In this document: piece by piece, positions 8,529 through 16,388 of the stretch
Layout of the letters: each line of letters starts with the position of its first letter
Position numbering within the stretch: position 1 is the stretch's first letter
NCBI GenBank assembly: GCA_003258405.1
Contig: QKPN01000009.1
Coordinates: 62,001-126,000 of the forward strand
Source of the DNA: Rhodobacteraceae bacterium DSL-40
GTDB taxonomy: Bacteria; Pseudomonadota; Alphaproteobacteria; Rhodobacterales; Rhodobacteraceae
DNA length: 64,000 nucleotides
Direction: 5' to 3'
Program-made: the position numbers and the translations under genes
The notes under the pieces: generated by a model
Seen by the model: the letters and a program-made list of their open reading frames with translations, nothing else
Databases searched by the model: none
What the model was told of the DNA's origin: nothing

Positions 8529-9401
8529 ATGGCCTATGCAAAGGCATATTTCGCCGTAGATATGGGCGCACTTTCCGGCTGGTATGGAACCATCACCGTT
8601 GCAAACGACAAGACGATCCAATTACAGGACGGCGGGTGGACCCAAGTCTACACCGGTAAGTTCAGCTATGACCTGTTCTACAATGTTTACGGGACGCTTA
8701 TGGGGTATTCCGAATCATACCGGGGTGTAACCTGGTATGAAGTTTCTGGAATCCGTCGCGACGCCCACACATTTTACACCTACATGGAGTCGGGCAATGC
8801 AGAACGGGCAGTAGGCTACCTGCTCTCAGGCTCAGACCAGCTTGTCGGCTCCTCGCAAAACGACGTGCTGTTCGGCTTTGGCAGCGCCGATCGCATCAAG
8901 GGCAACGGGGGCAATGATGCTCTTGACGGCGGCAGCGGCCGCGATGCGATCAGCGGCGGAGCGGGCAGCGATAAGCTTTATGGCGGGGGCGGGAACGATC
9001 GCCTGTTCGGGGATGGCGGCCGCGACGAGCTTTCCGGCGGCGCGGGCGGCGACATGCTCCGCGGTGGCCTCGGCCGGGACAAGCTCACCGGTGACAGCGG
9101 TGATGACCGCTTCGTCTTCAGGTCGGCGGCCGAGGCCGGGCGGGGGAGCGAGCGCGACGCGATCCTGGATTTCGAACGAGGGCACGACGTTATCGTCTTG
9201 GCGGCGATCGATGCGAACACGAAGGCCAGAGGCGATCAGGCGTTTCATTTCATCGGGCATGATGCCTTTGGTGGCCACGCCGGCGAACTCCGGTTTCACA
9301 ACGAAATCCTGAGGGCTGACACCAATGGAGACGGGCGCGCCGATTTCGAGATCGAGATCTCTGACCTTTCATCGCTGGGGCGTGGCGATTTTCTCTTGTG
9401 A
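8529..9401 (+). CDS. RTX-type calcium-binding repeat protein
   Basis: A 290-residue protein. Its N-terminal ~95 residues have no recognisable domain (rich in Tyr, Gly and Ser). About eight GGxGxDxLx nonapeptides follow (roughly residues 100-195, for example GGSGRDAISGGAGSDKLYGG), then an acidic C-terminal region ending GRGDFLL. RTX repeats bind Ca2+ and fold outside the cell; a C-terminal uncleaved signal for type I secretion is expected, and the hydrophobic tail fits. The start has GAGGAATTTAAG upstream. The first third is less GC-rich than its neighbours. No type I ABC exporter or membrane-fusion gene lies nearby. There is no catalytic signature, so structural or adhesive roles are as likely as enzymatic ones. 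Confidence 0.85.
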   Translation: MAYAKAYFAVDMGALSGWYGTITVANDKTIQLQDGGWTQVYTGKFSYDLFYNVYGTLMGYSESYRGVTWYEVSGIRRDAHTFYTYMESGNAERAVGYLLSGSDQLVGSSQNDVLFGFGSADRIKGNGGNDALDGGSGRDAISGGAGSDKLYGGGGNDRLFGDGGRDELSGGAGGDMLRGGLGRDKLTGDSGDDRFVFRSAAEAGRGSERDAILDFERGHDVIVLAAIDANTKARGDQAFHFIGHDAFGGHAGELRFHNEILRADTNGDGRADFEIEISDLSSLGRGDFLL

Positions 9402-9622
9402 CGCGGCCGATTGACGCCGGGCGTCTCACATCTCACATGGACGAGCGGTCATGGGCGCGTAAGCCGGGGTGATGCATCCGGCTTGTCGCCTCGGCCTGCA
9501 CTTCGGCGAGGACTGGTCAGTTGCCAGCCACGGAATGGCAATCAGCGCGCCGACCAGAGCGACGTCCCGCATTCAGAGTGCCATTCACTCTGAAGCAGAC
9601 TCGCGCTATATCAAGAAAGGAT

Positions 9623-9699
9623 TGGCGACCCCTCCAGGACTCGAACCCGGAACCTGCTGATTAGAAGTCAGCTGCTCTATCCTGTTGAGCTAAGGGGCC
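9623..9699 (-). tRNA. tRNA-Arg (anticodon TCT)
   Basis: On the minus strand the sequence folds as a full cloverleaf. The acceptor stem is GGCCCCT/AGGGGTC, the D arm TAGCTCAACAGGATAGAGCA, the anticodon stem-loop CTGA-CTTCTAA-TCAG, and the T arm contains GGTTCGAGTCC. The discriminator base is G and CCA is encoded. The loop places TCT at positions 34-36, which reads AGA. Confidence 0.95.
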
Positions 9700-9704
9700 G
9701 TCTC

Positions 9705-10016
9705 TCAGTGCGTCCAGGCGCCGCGGCGCTGGGCGGCGAAGTTGTCGCCATAGCCGTTCTGCCGGAGCACATGCGCCCGCGGCTTCGGCTCGAAGACCTG
9801 ATGCACGATGCCGTTCTTCTCGGCATAGGCAACGGCCTCTTCCTTGGTGTCGAAGCTCAGCCGCACCTGGGAGTTCATGTCGCCCGAGCCGGTCCAGCCC
9901 ATGAGCGGATCGAGGGTGCGTGCCTCTGCCGGCACGAACTCGAGAACCCAGCGCTTCGTCCTGGCCTGACCCGACTGCATGGCATTCCGGGCGGGCTTGA
10001 AAATTCTGGCGATCAT
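9705..10016 (-). CDS. NADH dehydrogenase accessory subunit, NDUFS4-like
   Basis: A 103-residue protein of the NDUFS4/ETC complex I family found in alphaproteobacteria and mitochondria. It begins MIARIFKPARNAMQSGQA and contains WVLEFVPAEARTLDPLMGWTGSGDM, SFDTKEEAVAYAEKNGI and KPRAHVLRQNGYGDNFA, all in family order. It stabilises the NADH-oxidising arm of respiratory complex I at the inner membrane. Start ATG 10016 is chosen because the family begins there. The tRNA-Arg gene follows 5 bp after the stop. Alphaproteobacteria usually carry this gene away from the nuo operon, as here. Confidence 0.9.
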   Translation of the reverse strand: MIARIFKPARNAMQSGQARTKRWVLEFVPAEARTLDPLMGWTGSGDMNSQVRLSFDTKEEAVAYAEKNGIVHQVFEPKPRAHVLRQNGYGDNFAAQRRGAWTH

Positions 10017-10284
10017 CGGACCAACTCCGCACAAGACACGTCTCCGCTTATGGCCAATTGCCGGCGCGGGATCAAGCCGTTGGCTTGGGGGGAGATCTGC
10101 GGGGGGAGGGGAGGGGAGCAGGGGATCGGGTCGTCAACCGGATACGAGGGAGCGAGGGGTGGGGTGGGTGTGCGCACCCGGCTGACGACCACTGTGCTGC
10201 TTGCAGGATTAGTAATACACGCATACCGGGCATACACGCAATGGTTTAGTTACTTAAAATCGACTGTATTGAAGGTGGAAAATT
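10017..10284. other. Intergenic region before uvrB, no gene
   Basis: About 270 bp between divergent genes (nearly 350 bp to the uvrB start). It contains a purine-rich tract (10090-10170) and a short direct repeat ATACACGCA at about 10211 and 10230. It becomes AT-rich towards uvrB. I see no GTTC-N7-GTTC (the alphaproteobacterial LexA box) here or up to the start codon. Confidence 0.5.
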
Positions 10285-10309
10285 TTAACCTTCGTTAACG
10301 ACTTCTTAA
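10285..10309. promoter_or_regulatory. CtrA-like site (TTAA-N7-TTAA) upstream of uvrB
   Basis: Three TTAA half-sites at 10285-10288, 10295-10298 and 10306-10309. The last two are spaced exactly 7 bp, the spacing of the CtrA consensus TTAA-N7-TTAA; the first two are spaced 6 bp. The cluster ends 55 bp before the chosen uvrB start, a position compatible with promoter control. AT-richness of the region makes chance occurrence possible. Confidence 0.5.
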
Positions 10310-10364
10310 CCTTGCCAATGGCGCTCCAAAGGCCAATGTGGAAAGGACCTTCCGGGAGATTTCG

Positions 10365-12560
10365 ATGCCCAGCGCAACCGACGGACCGCTGATCCTGCCG
10401 CAGCCCGCAAAGCCCGCCCGCGACAAGCTCGAGGGCGGCCGGCGCTTCGTGCTCAGATCCGAATTCGAGCCCGCGGGCGACCAGCCCACGGCAATTGCCG
10501 AGCTTTCCGAAGGCATTCGCGCCGGCGAGCATAACCAGGTCCTGCTCGGCGCCACCGGCACCGGCAAGACCTTTACCATTGCCAAGGTCATCGAGGCCAC
10601 CCAGCGCCCCGCGATCATTCTCGCCCCGAACAAGACCCTGGCCGCCCAACTTTACGGCGAGTTCAAGGGCTTCTTCCCGGAAAATTCCGTGGAGTATTTC
10701 GTCTCCTACTACGACTACTACCAGCCGGAGGCCTACGTCGCCCGCTCGGACACCTATATCGAGAAGGAATCCCAGATCAACGAGCAGATCAACCGGATGC
10801 GGCACGCCGCCACCCGGGCTCTTCTCGAACGCGACGACGTCATCATCGTCGCCTCCGTCTCCTGCATCTACGGCATCGGCTCGGTCGAGACCTACGGTGC
10901 GATGACCCAGGATCTCATCGTCGGCCAGGCCTATGCCCAGCGCGACGTGATCGCCGGTCTGGTGGAACAGCAATACCACCGCAACGATCAGGGTTTCCAG
11001 CGCGGCTGCTTCCGGGTCCGCGGCGATTCGCTCGAGATCTGGCCGGCCCACATGGACGATCGCGCCTGGCGGCTCTCCTTCTTCGGCGACGATCTCGAGG
11101 CGATCCACGAGTTCGACACGCTGACCGGGGCAAAGACCGAGTCGCTCGACAAGGTCCGCGTCTACGCCAACAGCCATTACGTGACGCCGCGCCCGACGAT
11201 GCGCCAGGCGATCAAGGGCATCAAGGAAGAGCTCCGCATCCGCGTCGACCAGCTCGTCGCCGAGGGCAAGCTCCTCGAGGCCCAGCGGCTGGAGCAGCGC
11301 ACGAACTTCGACCTCGAGATGCTGGAGGCCACCGGCGTCTGCAACGGCATCGAGAACTACTCGCGCTATCTCACGGGCCGCAAGCCCGGCGAGCCGCCGC
11401 CCACGCTCTTCGAGTATATCCCCGACAACGCCATCGTCTTCGCCGACGAGAGCCATGTGTCGGTCCCGCAGATCGGCGGCATGTATCGCGGCGACTTCCG
11501 GCGCAAGTTCACGCTGGCCGAGCACGGCTTCCGGCTGCCCTCCTGCACCGACAACCGCCCGCTGAAGTTCGAGGAATGGGACGCGATGCGGCCCCAGTCG
11601 GTCTTCGTCTCCGCAACCCCCGCCGCCTGGGAGCTGGAGCAGGCGGGCGGTGTCTTCACCGAACAGGTGATCCGCCCCACCGGCCTTCTCGATCCGCCGG
11701 TCGAGATCCGCCCCGTCGAGATGCAGGTCGACGACCTGCTCGACGAGGTCCGCAAGGTCGCGGGCGCGGGCAACCGCGTGCTCGTCACCGTGCTCACCAA
11801 GCGCATGGCCGAGGATCTCACGGAATACCTGCACGAGCAGGGCATCCGGGTGCGCTACATGCATTCCGACATCGACACGCTCGAACGCATCGAGATCCTG
11901 CGCGACCTGCGCCTCGGCGCCTTCGACGTGCTCGTGGGCATCAACCTGCTGCGCGAGGGGCTCGACATCCCCGAATGCGCGCTGGTGGCGATCCTCGACG
12001 CCGACAAGGAGGGCTTCCTGCGCTCCGAGACCTCGCTCATCCAGACCGTGGGCCGAGCCGCGCGCAACGCCGATGGTCGGGTCATCATGTATGCCGATCA
12101 CATCACCGGCTCGATGGAGCGCGCCATCGCCGAGACCAACCGCCGCCGGGAGAAGCAGGTCGCCTACAACGAGGAGCACGGCATCACCCCGGCGACGGTG
12201 CGCAAGAACGTCGCCGACGTGCTCGAGGGCGTCTTCAAGGGCGACACCGACATGTCGCGCGTCACTGCGAAGGTCGCGGCGAAGCCGCTCGTCGGCGCCA
12301 ATCTCCGCACCCATCTCGATGCGCTCCACAAGGAGATGCTGAAGGCCGCCGAGAACCTCGAATTCGAGGAGGCCGCCCGCCTCCGCGACGAGATCAAGCG
12401 CCTCGAGGCGGTCGAACTCGCCGTCGCCGACGACCCCCTTGCCCGTCAGGCCGCGATAGATCAGGCCGCCGAGGAAGCCGTGAAGGGCAGGGGCCGCTCG
12501 ACCGCCGGCAGGGGCGGCACACGGACCTACAGGGGCAAGAGCCAGAAGCGGATGGGCTGA
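10365..12560 (+). CDS. uvrB: Excinuclease ABC subunit B
   Basis: A 731-residue nucleotide excision repair helicase that verifies damage handed over by UvrA and recruits UvrC. Walker A GATGTGKT lies at about residues 62-69, followed by the DNA-inserting hairpin [18 protein letters not shown]. The DESH box, [13 protein letters not shown] and QTVGRAARN are helicase motifs, and the C-terminal UVR motif ([16 protein letters not shown]) contacts UvrC. An in-frame GTG at 10338 would add 9 residues, but ATG 10365 has GGGAGA at good spacing. The length is slightly longer than E. coli UvrB. It stands alone; a CtrA-like site rather than a LexA box precedes it. Confidence 0.96.
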   Translation: MPSATDGPLILPQPAKPARDKLEGGRRFVLRSEFEPAGDQPTAIAELSEGIRAGEHNQVLLGATGTGKTFTIAKVIEATQRPAIILAPNKTLAAQLYGEFKGFFPENSVEYFVSYYDYYQPEAYVARSDTYIEKESQINEQINRMRHAATRALLERDDVIIVASVSCIYGIGSVETYGAMTQDLIVGQAYAQRDVIAGLVEQQYHRNDQGFQRGCFRVRGDSLEIWPAHMDDRAWRLSFFGDDLEAIHEFDTLTGAKTESLDKVRVYANSHYVTPRPTMRQAIKGIKEELRIRVDQLVAEGKLLEAQRLEQRTNFDLEMLEATGVCNGIENYSRYLTGRKPGEPPPTLFEYIPDNAIVFADESHVSVPQIGGMYRGDFRRKFTLAEHGFRLPSCTDNRPLKFEEWDAMRPQSVFVSATPAAWELEQAGGVFTEQVIRPTGLLDPPVEIRPVEMQVDDLLDEVRKVAGAGNRVLVTVLTKRMAEDLTEYLHEQGIRVRYMHSDIDTLERIEILRDLRLGAFDVLVGINLLREGLDIPECALVAILDADKEGFLRSETSLIQTVGRAARNADGRVIMYADHITGSMERAIAETNRRREKQVAYNEEHGITPATVRKNVADVLEGVFKGDTDMSRVTAKVAAKPLVGANLRTHLDALHKEMLKAAENLEFEEAARLRDEIKRLEAVELAVADDPLARQAAIDQAAEEAVKGRGRSTAGRGGTRTYRGKSQKRMG

Positions 12561-12655
12561 TGCCGGGGGGCCGCGCAATGCCCGGCGAAAGCCCCTCTGC
12601 GGGACACCTGTCGACGATTTGAGCGCCGCAGCGCGGCACTCGGAAAGGCTGAAGG

Positions 12656-13204
12656 ATGCTGACGGCGGAGGTGTTTCTCGAAGAGGTGGTAAGGCCGAAT
12701 GTCGCGGCGCAACGCCGGAATGTCGGCGATATGCGCCTCGCGGTGAATGCCATCCTTGCCGCCGACGCCTTCTGGGGCCTCCTGCATGCGGAATGGAAGA
12801 ACACCAACGGCCCCGCAGGCCACCCTGCGCCCCCTCCCGATGACGGCACGTTCAGAGCCAAGGTTGCGGCGAGAAACCAGCCCTATCGTCTGCTGAGGGA
12901 TTTCGCCTTCGCGATCAAGCACGGCGAGCTTGTCGGCAGCAAACCGCGTCTGGTGCGGAAACCGAACGTCAAGCCGCTCGACCGTGTCTGGGACGATAAT
13001 GCAATCTGGTCAGACGACGAATACTGGTCCGACACGGAAACCTGTATCGAAACAGATGCCAGCGAGAAACCCGACCTTCCTGCCGGGATCGCACCGGTGA
13101 AATCTGTTCTCGCGGCGGCGGTCGAATGCGCCGCAGCAGCAAGGCCGGGCGTTCCGTATCTTGAAGCCACGCTCCCGGATCTGCCGGGATGGAAGGCGAC
13201 ATGA
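12656..13204 (+). CDS. Hypothetical protein
   Basis: A 182-residue protein without a signal peptide or membrane segments. The middle segment LLRDFAFAIKHGELVGSKPR has the look of a small helical domain with a conserved Arg-Asp and Lys-His pair, as in HEPN-like or stress-related hypotheticals, but I cannot assign it. The central part is acidic and Trp-rich (RVWDDNAIWSDDEYWSD). The ribosome site is weak (GCTGAAGG). It is followed by the duplicated gene-tail fragment and the 79-bp repeat, which suggests a rearranged locus. Confidence 0.6.
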   Translation: MLTAEVFLEEVVRPNVAAQRRNVGDMRLAVNAILAADAFWGLLHAEWKNTNGPAGHPAPPPDDGTFRAKVAARNQPYRLLRDFAFAIKHGELVGSKPRLVRKPNVKPLDRVWDDNAIWSDDEYWSDTETCIETDASEKPDLPAGIAPVKSVLAAAVECAAAARPGVPYLEATLPDLPGWKAT

Positions 13205-13244
13205 AAGCGCCCGGGCTGCGCCGGCACCGCGCGCCCTGCTGCCC

Positions 13245-13304
13245 CCTCACTCCCCCGTCGCGAGGTTCTTCACCAGAAACCCCTCGGCCCGGGCCCAGCT
13301 CTCG
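13245..13304 (-). pseudogene. Duplicated 3' end of the DUF2380 gene
   Basis: Sixty bp that match 33098-33157 with a single mismatch. On the minus strand it encodes ESWARAEGFLVKNLATGE and the stop codon, the exact C-terminus of the secreted DUF2380 protein at 33100-33576 (one Ala to Gly change). Sequence beyond 13305 is unrelated to that gene, so this is an orphan tail left by duplication or recombination. Confidence 0.85.
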
Positions 13305-13399
13305 GAGAAGACGGCGATGCTGCTGGGCGCCGCTCCGGTGCCTCTGCCACTCGTCCTTGCGTGCCGTCCGGCGAAGCAAAGCCACCGCCCACAGCCCCG

Positions 13400-13478
13400 T
13401 TAATGAATCTTTAGGAATTTTATCTATAAATATCAATTATTTGGTGTAATTTTCACGGTGAAACGCCCCGTTTTCACC
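13400..13478. repeat. 79-bp intergenic repeat, copy A
   Basis: Aligns without gaps to 32946-33024. The first 10 bp (TTAATGAATC) and the last 29 bp are identical, and about 35 of the first 50 positions match. The conserved end contains the palindrome TTTCAC-G-GTGAAA followed by a second arm CGTTTTCACC, so GGTGAAACG can pair with it in a hairpin. It sits 20 bp beyond the 3' end of the AraC gene on its right. Confidence 0.8.
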
Positions 13479-13498
13479 GCACCCCGCAGGCTCTTCGC

Positions 13499-14539
13499 TC
13501 AGCGTCCCGGCCGGAATTCTGACGGGGACACACCGGTGTGGGACTTGAAGGCGCGCCAGAACGCCGTGCTGTCGGAATAGCCGAGCGCCCGTGCGATCTC
13601 GGCATTCGAGGAGCGGCCCTGCCGCAGATGAACCTGGGCGAGGTCCATCCGCCTTTCCTGGATCAGGGTGCGCAGGGAAGTGTCGTGCGCGGCAAGCCGC
13701 CTCTGCAGGGTCCGGGTCGAGATGTTGAGCTCGGCCGCGATGAGCGGCAGGCCGATGCGCCCCTCGCTCAGGTGCAGGCCGATCAGCGTGCGGACCTTGC
13801 CCAGCAGCCCGTCCCCGTCTCCGGCGGGCTGATAGAGATCATCGACATGGCGCTCGAGGATCGCGATCAGATCCCGGTCCTCTTGCCGGTGCGGGCGATC
13901 GGCTTCCCGCAGGTCGAAGACGAGGCGATTTGCCGGCGCGCCGTAGAGGGGCTGCAGCCCGAAGATGCGTGCGGCCTCGGAGGCGTCCTCGGGGCGCTTG
14001 TGCTCGAGATGGATCTCGAGCGGACGGGCGGAGCGCCCGAAGGCATCGCGCGCAATCGCAAGGGTCGCCGCCACGGTAAACTCGTTGTCCTGCTGGCGCG
14101 GCCACAGCTCGGGATCCTCGAGCCGATAGTCCCAGATCAGCAGATCCTCCTCGGAATGCACCCGGACGGCGGTCCCGCCCTGCCAGGCCATCAGGAACCG
14201 GGCAAGCCGGTTCAGGCCGCGATGCAGCGAGGAGGAGGAGTTGAACAGCAGCCCCACCGGGCCGAGATGGGACGGCCGGAACCCGGTCCCCACCCGCGCC
14301 GCGAAATGCGGATCGCCATCGATCGCGGCAGCATCCTCGAGAAAGGCGACGTAGCGCGCGAGCGGGATCTCGCAGTAGGGGTCCTTCAGCTGCGCCCGCG
14401 TCAGCATGTGGCGCGCCATCAGCTTCTCCGCGCGGTGTGCCCGGCGGTCGAGTTCGGCGACGATCGGCGCGAGGGACGAGACACGGATCAGCGCGATGCG
14501 CCCGGCCCCGGATCGGCTGCCCGCCGAAGATGCCTCCAC
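13499..14539 (-). CDS. AraC-family regulator with arabinose-binding-type N domain
   Basis: About 346 residues. The N-terminal domain is of the PF12625 type (YCEIPLARYVAFLEDAAA, HFAARVGTGFRPSHLGPVG). The C-terminal AraC helix-turn-helix lies at about 255-340 (ISTRTLQRRLAAHDTSLRTL, then IARALGYSDSTAFWRAFKSH). GTG 14539 is preferred because AAGGAG stands 9-10 nt upstream; an in-frame ATG at 14608 lacks a ribosome site. It is transcribed away from the permease-oxidase-cupin-dehydrogenase operon across about 190 bp, making it the likely regulator of that operon. Confidence 0.85.
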   Translation of the reverse strand: MEASSAGSRSGAGRIALIRVSSLAPIVAELDRRAHRAEKLMARHMLTRAQLKDPYCEIPLARYVAFLEDAAAIDGDPHFAARVGTGFRPSHLGPVGLLFNSSSSLHRGLNRLARFLMAWQGGTAVRVHSEEDLLIWDYRLEDPELWPRQQDNEFTVAATLAIARDAFGRSARPLEIHLEHKRPEDASEAARIFGLQPLYGAPANRLVFDLREADRPHRQEDRDLIAILERHVDDLYQPAGDGDGLLGKVRTLIGLHLSEGRIGLPLIAAELNISTRTLQRRLAAHDTSLRTLIQERRMDLAQVHLRQGRSSNAEIARALGYSDSTAFWRAFKSHTGVSPSEFRPGR

Positions 14540-14726
14540 CCCCAGTTTTCTCCTTTCGCAGGGCCAGATCCCCAAGACCCGGCCCGCCGCACATCGCCCT
14601 TGGCGCATGTTATCGAATAATTGGCGTGAATTGCAATCTGCGCAGGGCAGCCATTCCCCTAGGTTCTATCTCACCCAATCAATCAAGACCAAATTCGTTC
14701 GCACCACCAACGGGAGACTGCCACCT

Positions 14727-16181
14727 GTGACCAATTCTCCATTGCCCGACGCGCAGCCGACCGCGCCCCAGCTTGCCCGGGGATCCATCGGACCTGCCCA
14801 TATCGTCTTCTTCGTCGTTGCCGCCGCGGCGCCGCTGGCCTCCGTGGTGGGCGCATCGCCCGCCGCGTTCGCCTTCGGCAACGGCGCGGGAGTCCCGGGG
14901 ATCTATCTGCTCGCGGGGCTACTCTACCTTGTCTTCTCGGTCGGCTTCACCGCCATGAGCCGCTTCGCCGGATCGGCCGGCGGCTTCTACACCTATGTCG
15001 CCAAGGGGCTCGGCCGGCCGGTCGGCGTCGCCGCGGCGAGCATGGCGATCCTGACCTACAAGTCGATCCAGATCGCGGTCTACGTGCTCTTCGGGATCTT
15101 CGTCTCTGGCGCCCTCTCACGTCTCGGCGTCGAGGTCGTCTGGTGGGTGCCGATCATCGTTGTGAAGGGGGTGATCTGGCTCTGCGGCGCGCGGAACATC
15201 GCGTTCTCCGGCAAGCTGCTCGGCGCCTGCATGCTGGCCGAAGTGGCGATCCTGCTGCTGCTCGATCTCGGCATTCTTCTGCGCGGCGGCGGCCCGGCCG
15301 GCATCAACCTCACCTCCTTCGCGCCCTCGAGCGTCTTCGTGCCCGGGATCGGCGTTGCGCTCGTCTTCGTCGTCGGCTCCTTCATGGGCTTCGAGGCCAC
15401 CGCGATCTTCTCCGAGGAAGCTAGGCACCCCGAACGGACAATCCCCGTCGCGACCTTCTCGGCCGTGGCTCTGATCGCCGGGTTCTATGCCTTCTCGACC
15501 TGGTGCATCACGCTCTACTACGGTCCCGCCGCGGCTCAGGACGCAGCGCTCGCCGGGCTCGACAGCTTCTTCTTCACCGCCGCGGCCGACGTGCTCGGGC
15601 CCTGGTCGGTCGCGACGATGGAGCTTCTCCTGATCGTCAGCCTCTTCGCCTCCGCCCTCTCGTTCCACAACACCATCAACCGCTACTTCTTCGCCCTGGG
15701 GCGCGAAGGCGTGCTGCATCGCGGGCTCGGCCAGGTGCATGAAGTTCACGGCTCGCCGCATATCGCCGGCCGCGCCCAGAGCATCATTGCCCTCCTGCTG
15801 CTCCTTGCCTTCGTGATCTCCGGCCTCGACCCCTACGCGGTCGTCTTCTCCTGGACTTCGGCGATCGCGGTCATCGGCATCCTTCTGGTGCAGATCCTGG
15901 TCTCGGTCTCGATCATCGCCTACTTCCGGAGCCTGCCGCAGGGGCTCGGAGCCTGGCCTCGCGTCATCGCGCCGTCCCTCGCGGTCGCCGGGCTCGCGCT
16001 TGCGCTCACCGTGGTAATCCTCAACCTGCCGCTTCTGGCAGGGACCGACAATCCGATCGTCTGGTTCCTCCCGCTGATCGTCGTCGCCGCCGGGCTCTTC
16101 GGTCTGCTCTACGCCCTCGTCCTGCGTGCCCGGCGCCCGGCCCTCTACGAGGCGCTCGGCCAGGCGGTTGCCGAAATCTGA
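14727..16181 (+). CDS. APC-superfamily amino acid/amine permease
   Basis: A 484-residue inner-membrane transporter with about 12 helices. The first helix motif GPAHIVFFVVAAAAPLASVVG is typical of the APC superfamily, as are FAGSAGGFYTYVAKGLGRPV and FMGFEATAIFSEEARHPERTIP. Start GTG 14727 follows GGGAG; longer upstream frames run through the regulator's coding region. It is the first gene of a co-directional cluster with an FAD amine oxidase, a cupin and an aldehyde dehydrogenase, so it probably imports the amine or amino acid those enzymes degrade. Confidence 0.85.
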   Translation: MTNSPLPDAQPTAPQLARGSIGPAHIVFFVVAAAAPLASVVGASPAAFAFGNGAGVPGIYLLAGLLYLVFSVGFTAMSRFAGSAGGFYTYVAKGLGRPVGVAAASMAILTYKSIQIAVYVLFGIFVSGALSRLGVEVVWWVPIIVVKGVIWLCGARNIAFSGKLLGACMLAEVAILLLLDLGILLRGGGPAGINLTSFAPSSVFVPGIGVALVFVVGSFMGFEATAIFSEEARHPERTIPVATFSAVALIAGFYAFSTWCITLYYGPAAAQDAALAGLDSFFFTAAADVLGPWSVATMELLLIVSLFASALSFHNTINRYFFALGREGVLHRGLGQVHEVHGSPHIAGRAQSIIALLLLLAFVISGLDPYAVVFSWTSAIAVIGILLVQILVSVSIIAYFRSLPQGLGAWPRVIAPSLAVAGLALALTVVILNLPLLAGTDNPIVWFLPLIVVAAGLFGLLYALVLRARRPALYEALGQAVAEI

Positions 16182-16388
16182 CCGCCAGTCCTCCGCACTC
16201 TGCGCTCTCGCCCTCGGCGTCATCATGCCGGACTGGGTGAGCCGCTACTGAGCCGGTCGCGCTCCGGCACCGCGACCGCTCCAGACCGGACCCCACCTCG
16301 AACCGGCGCCAGCCTGACCGGCGCCCCACCCCCAACCCACCGAAACGCCGCGCCGGACCGCATCCGGCGCCAACCGGGAGGATTGCCC

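Noticed and set aside
9600-9660. tRNA-Arg 3' end as a phage or island attachment site
   Set aside because: No second copy of the tRNA 3' end and no integrase gene is visible in the window.
10200-10245. Direct repeat ATACACGCA upstream of uvrB as an operator
   Set aside because: Short, imperfectly placed, and more than 100 bp from the start; the TTAA cluster is a better candidate.
10254-12578. 774-codon minus-strand frame opposite uvrB
   Set aside because: It mirrors uvrB codon structure, has low-complexity His/Asp/Leu composition and no recognisable domain.
13400-13478. 79-bp repeat as an intrinsic terminator
   Set aside because: The hairpin arms are plausible but no T-run follows in either needed direction, so it is reported as a repeat of unknown role.
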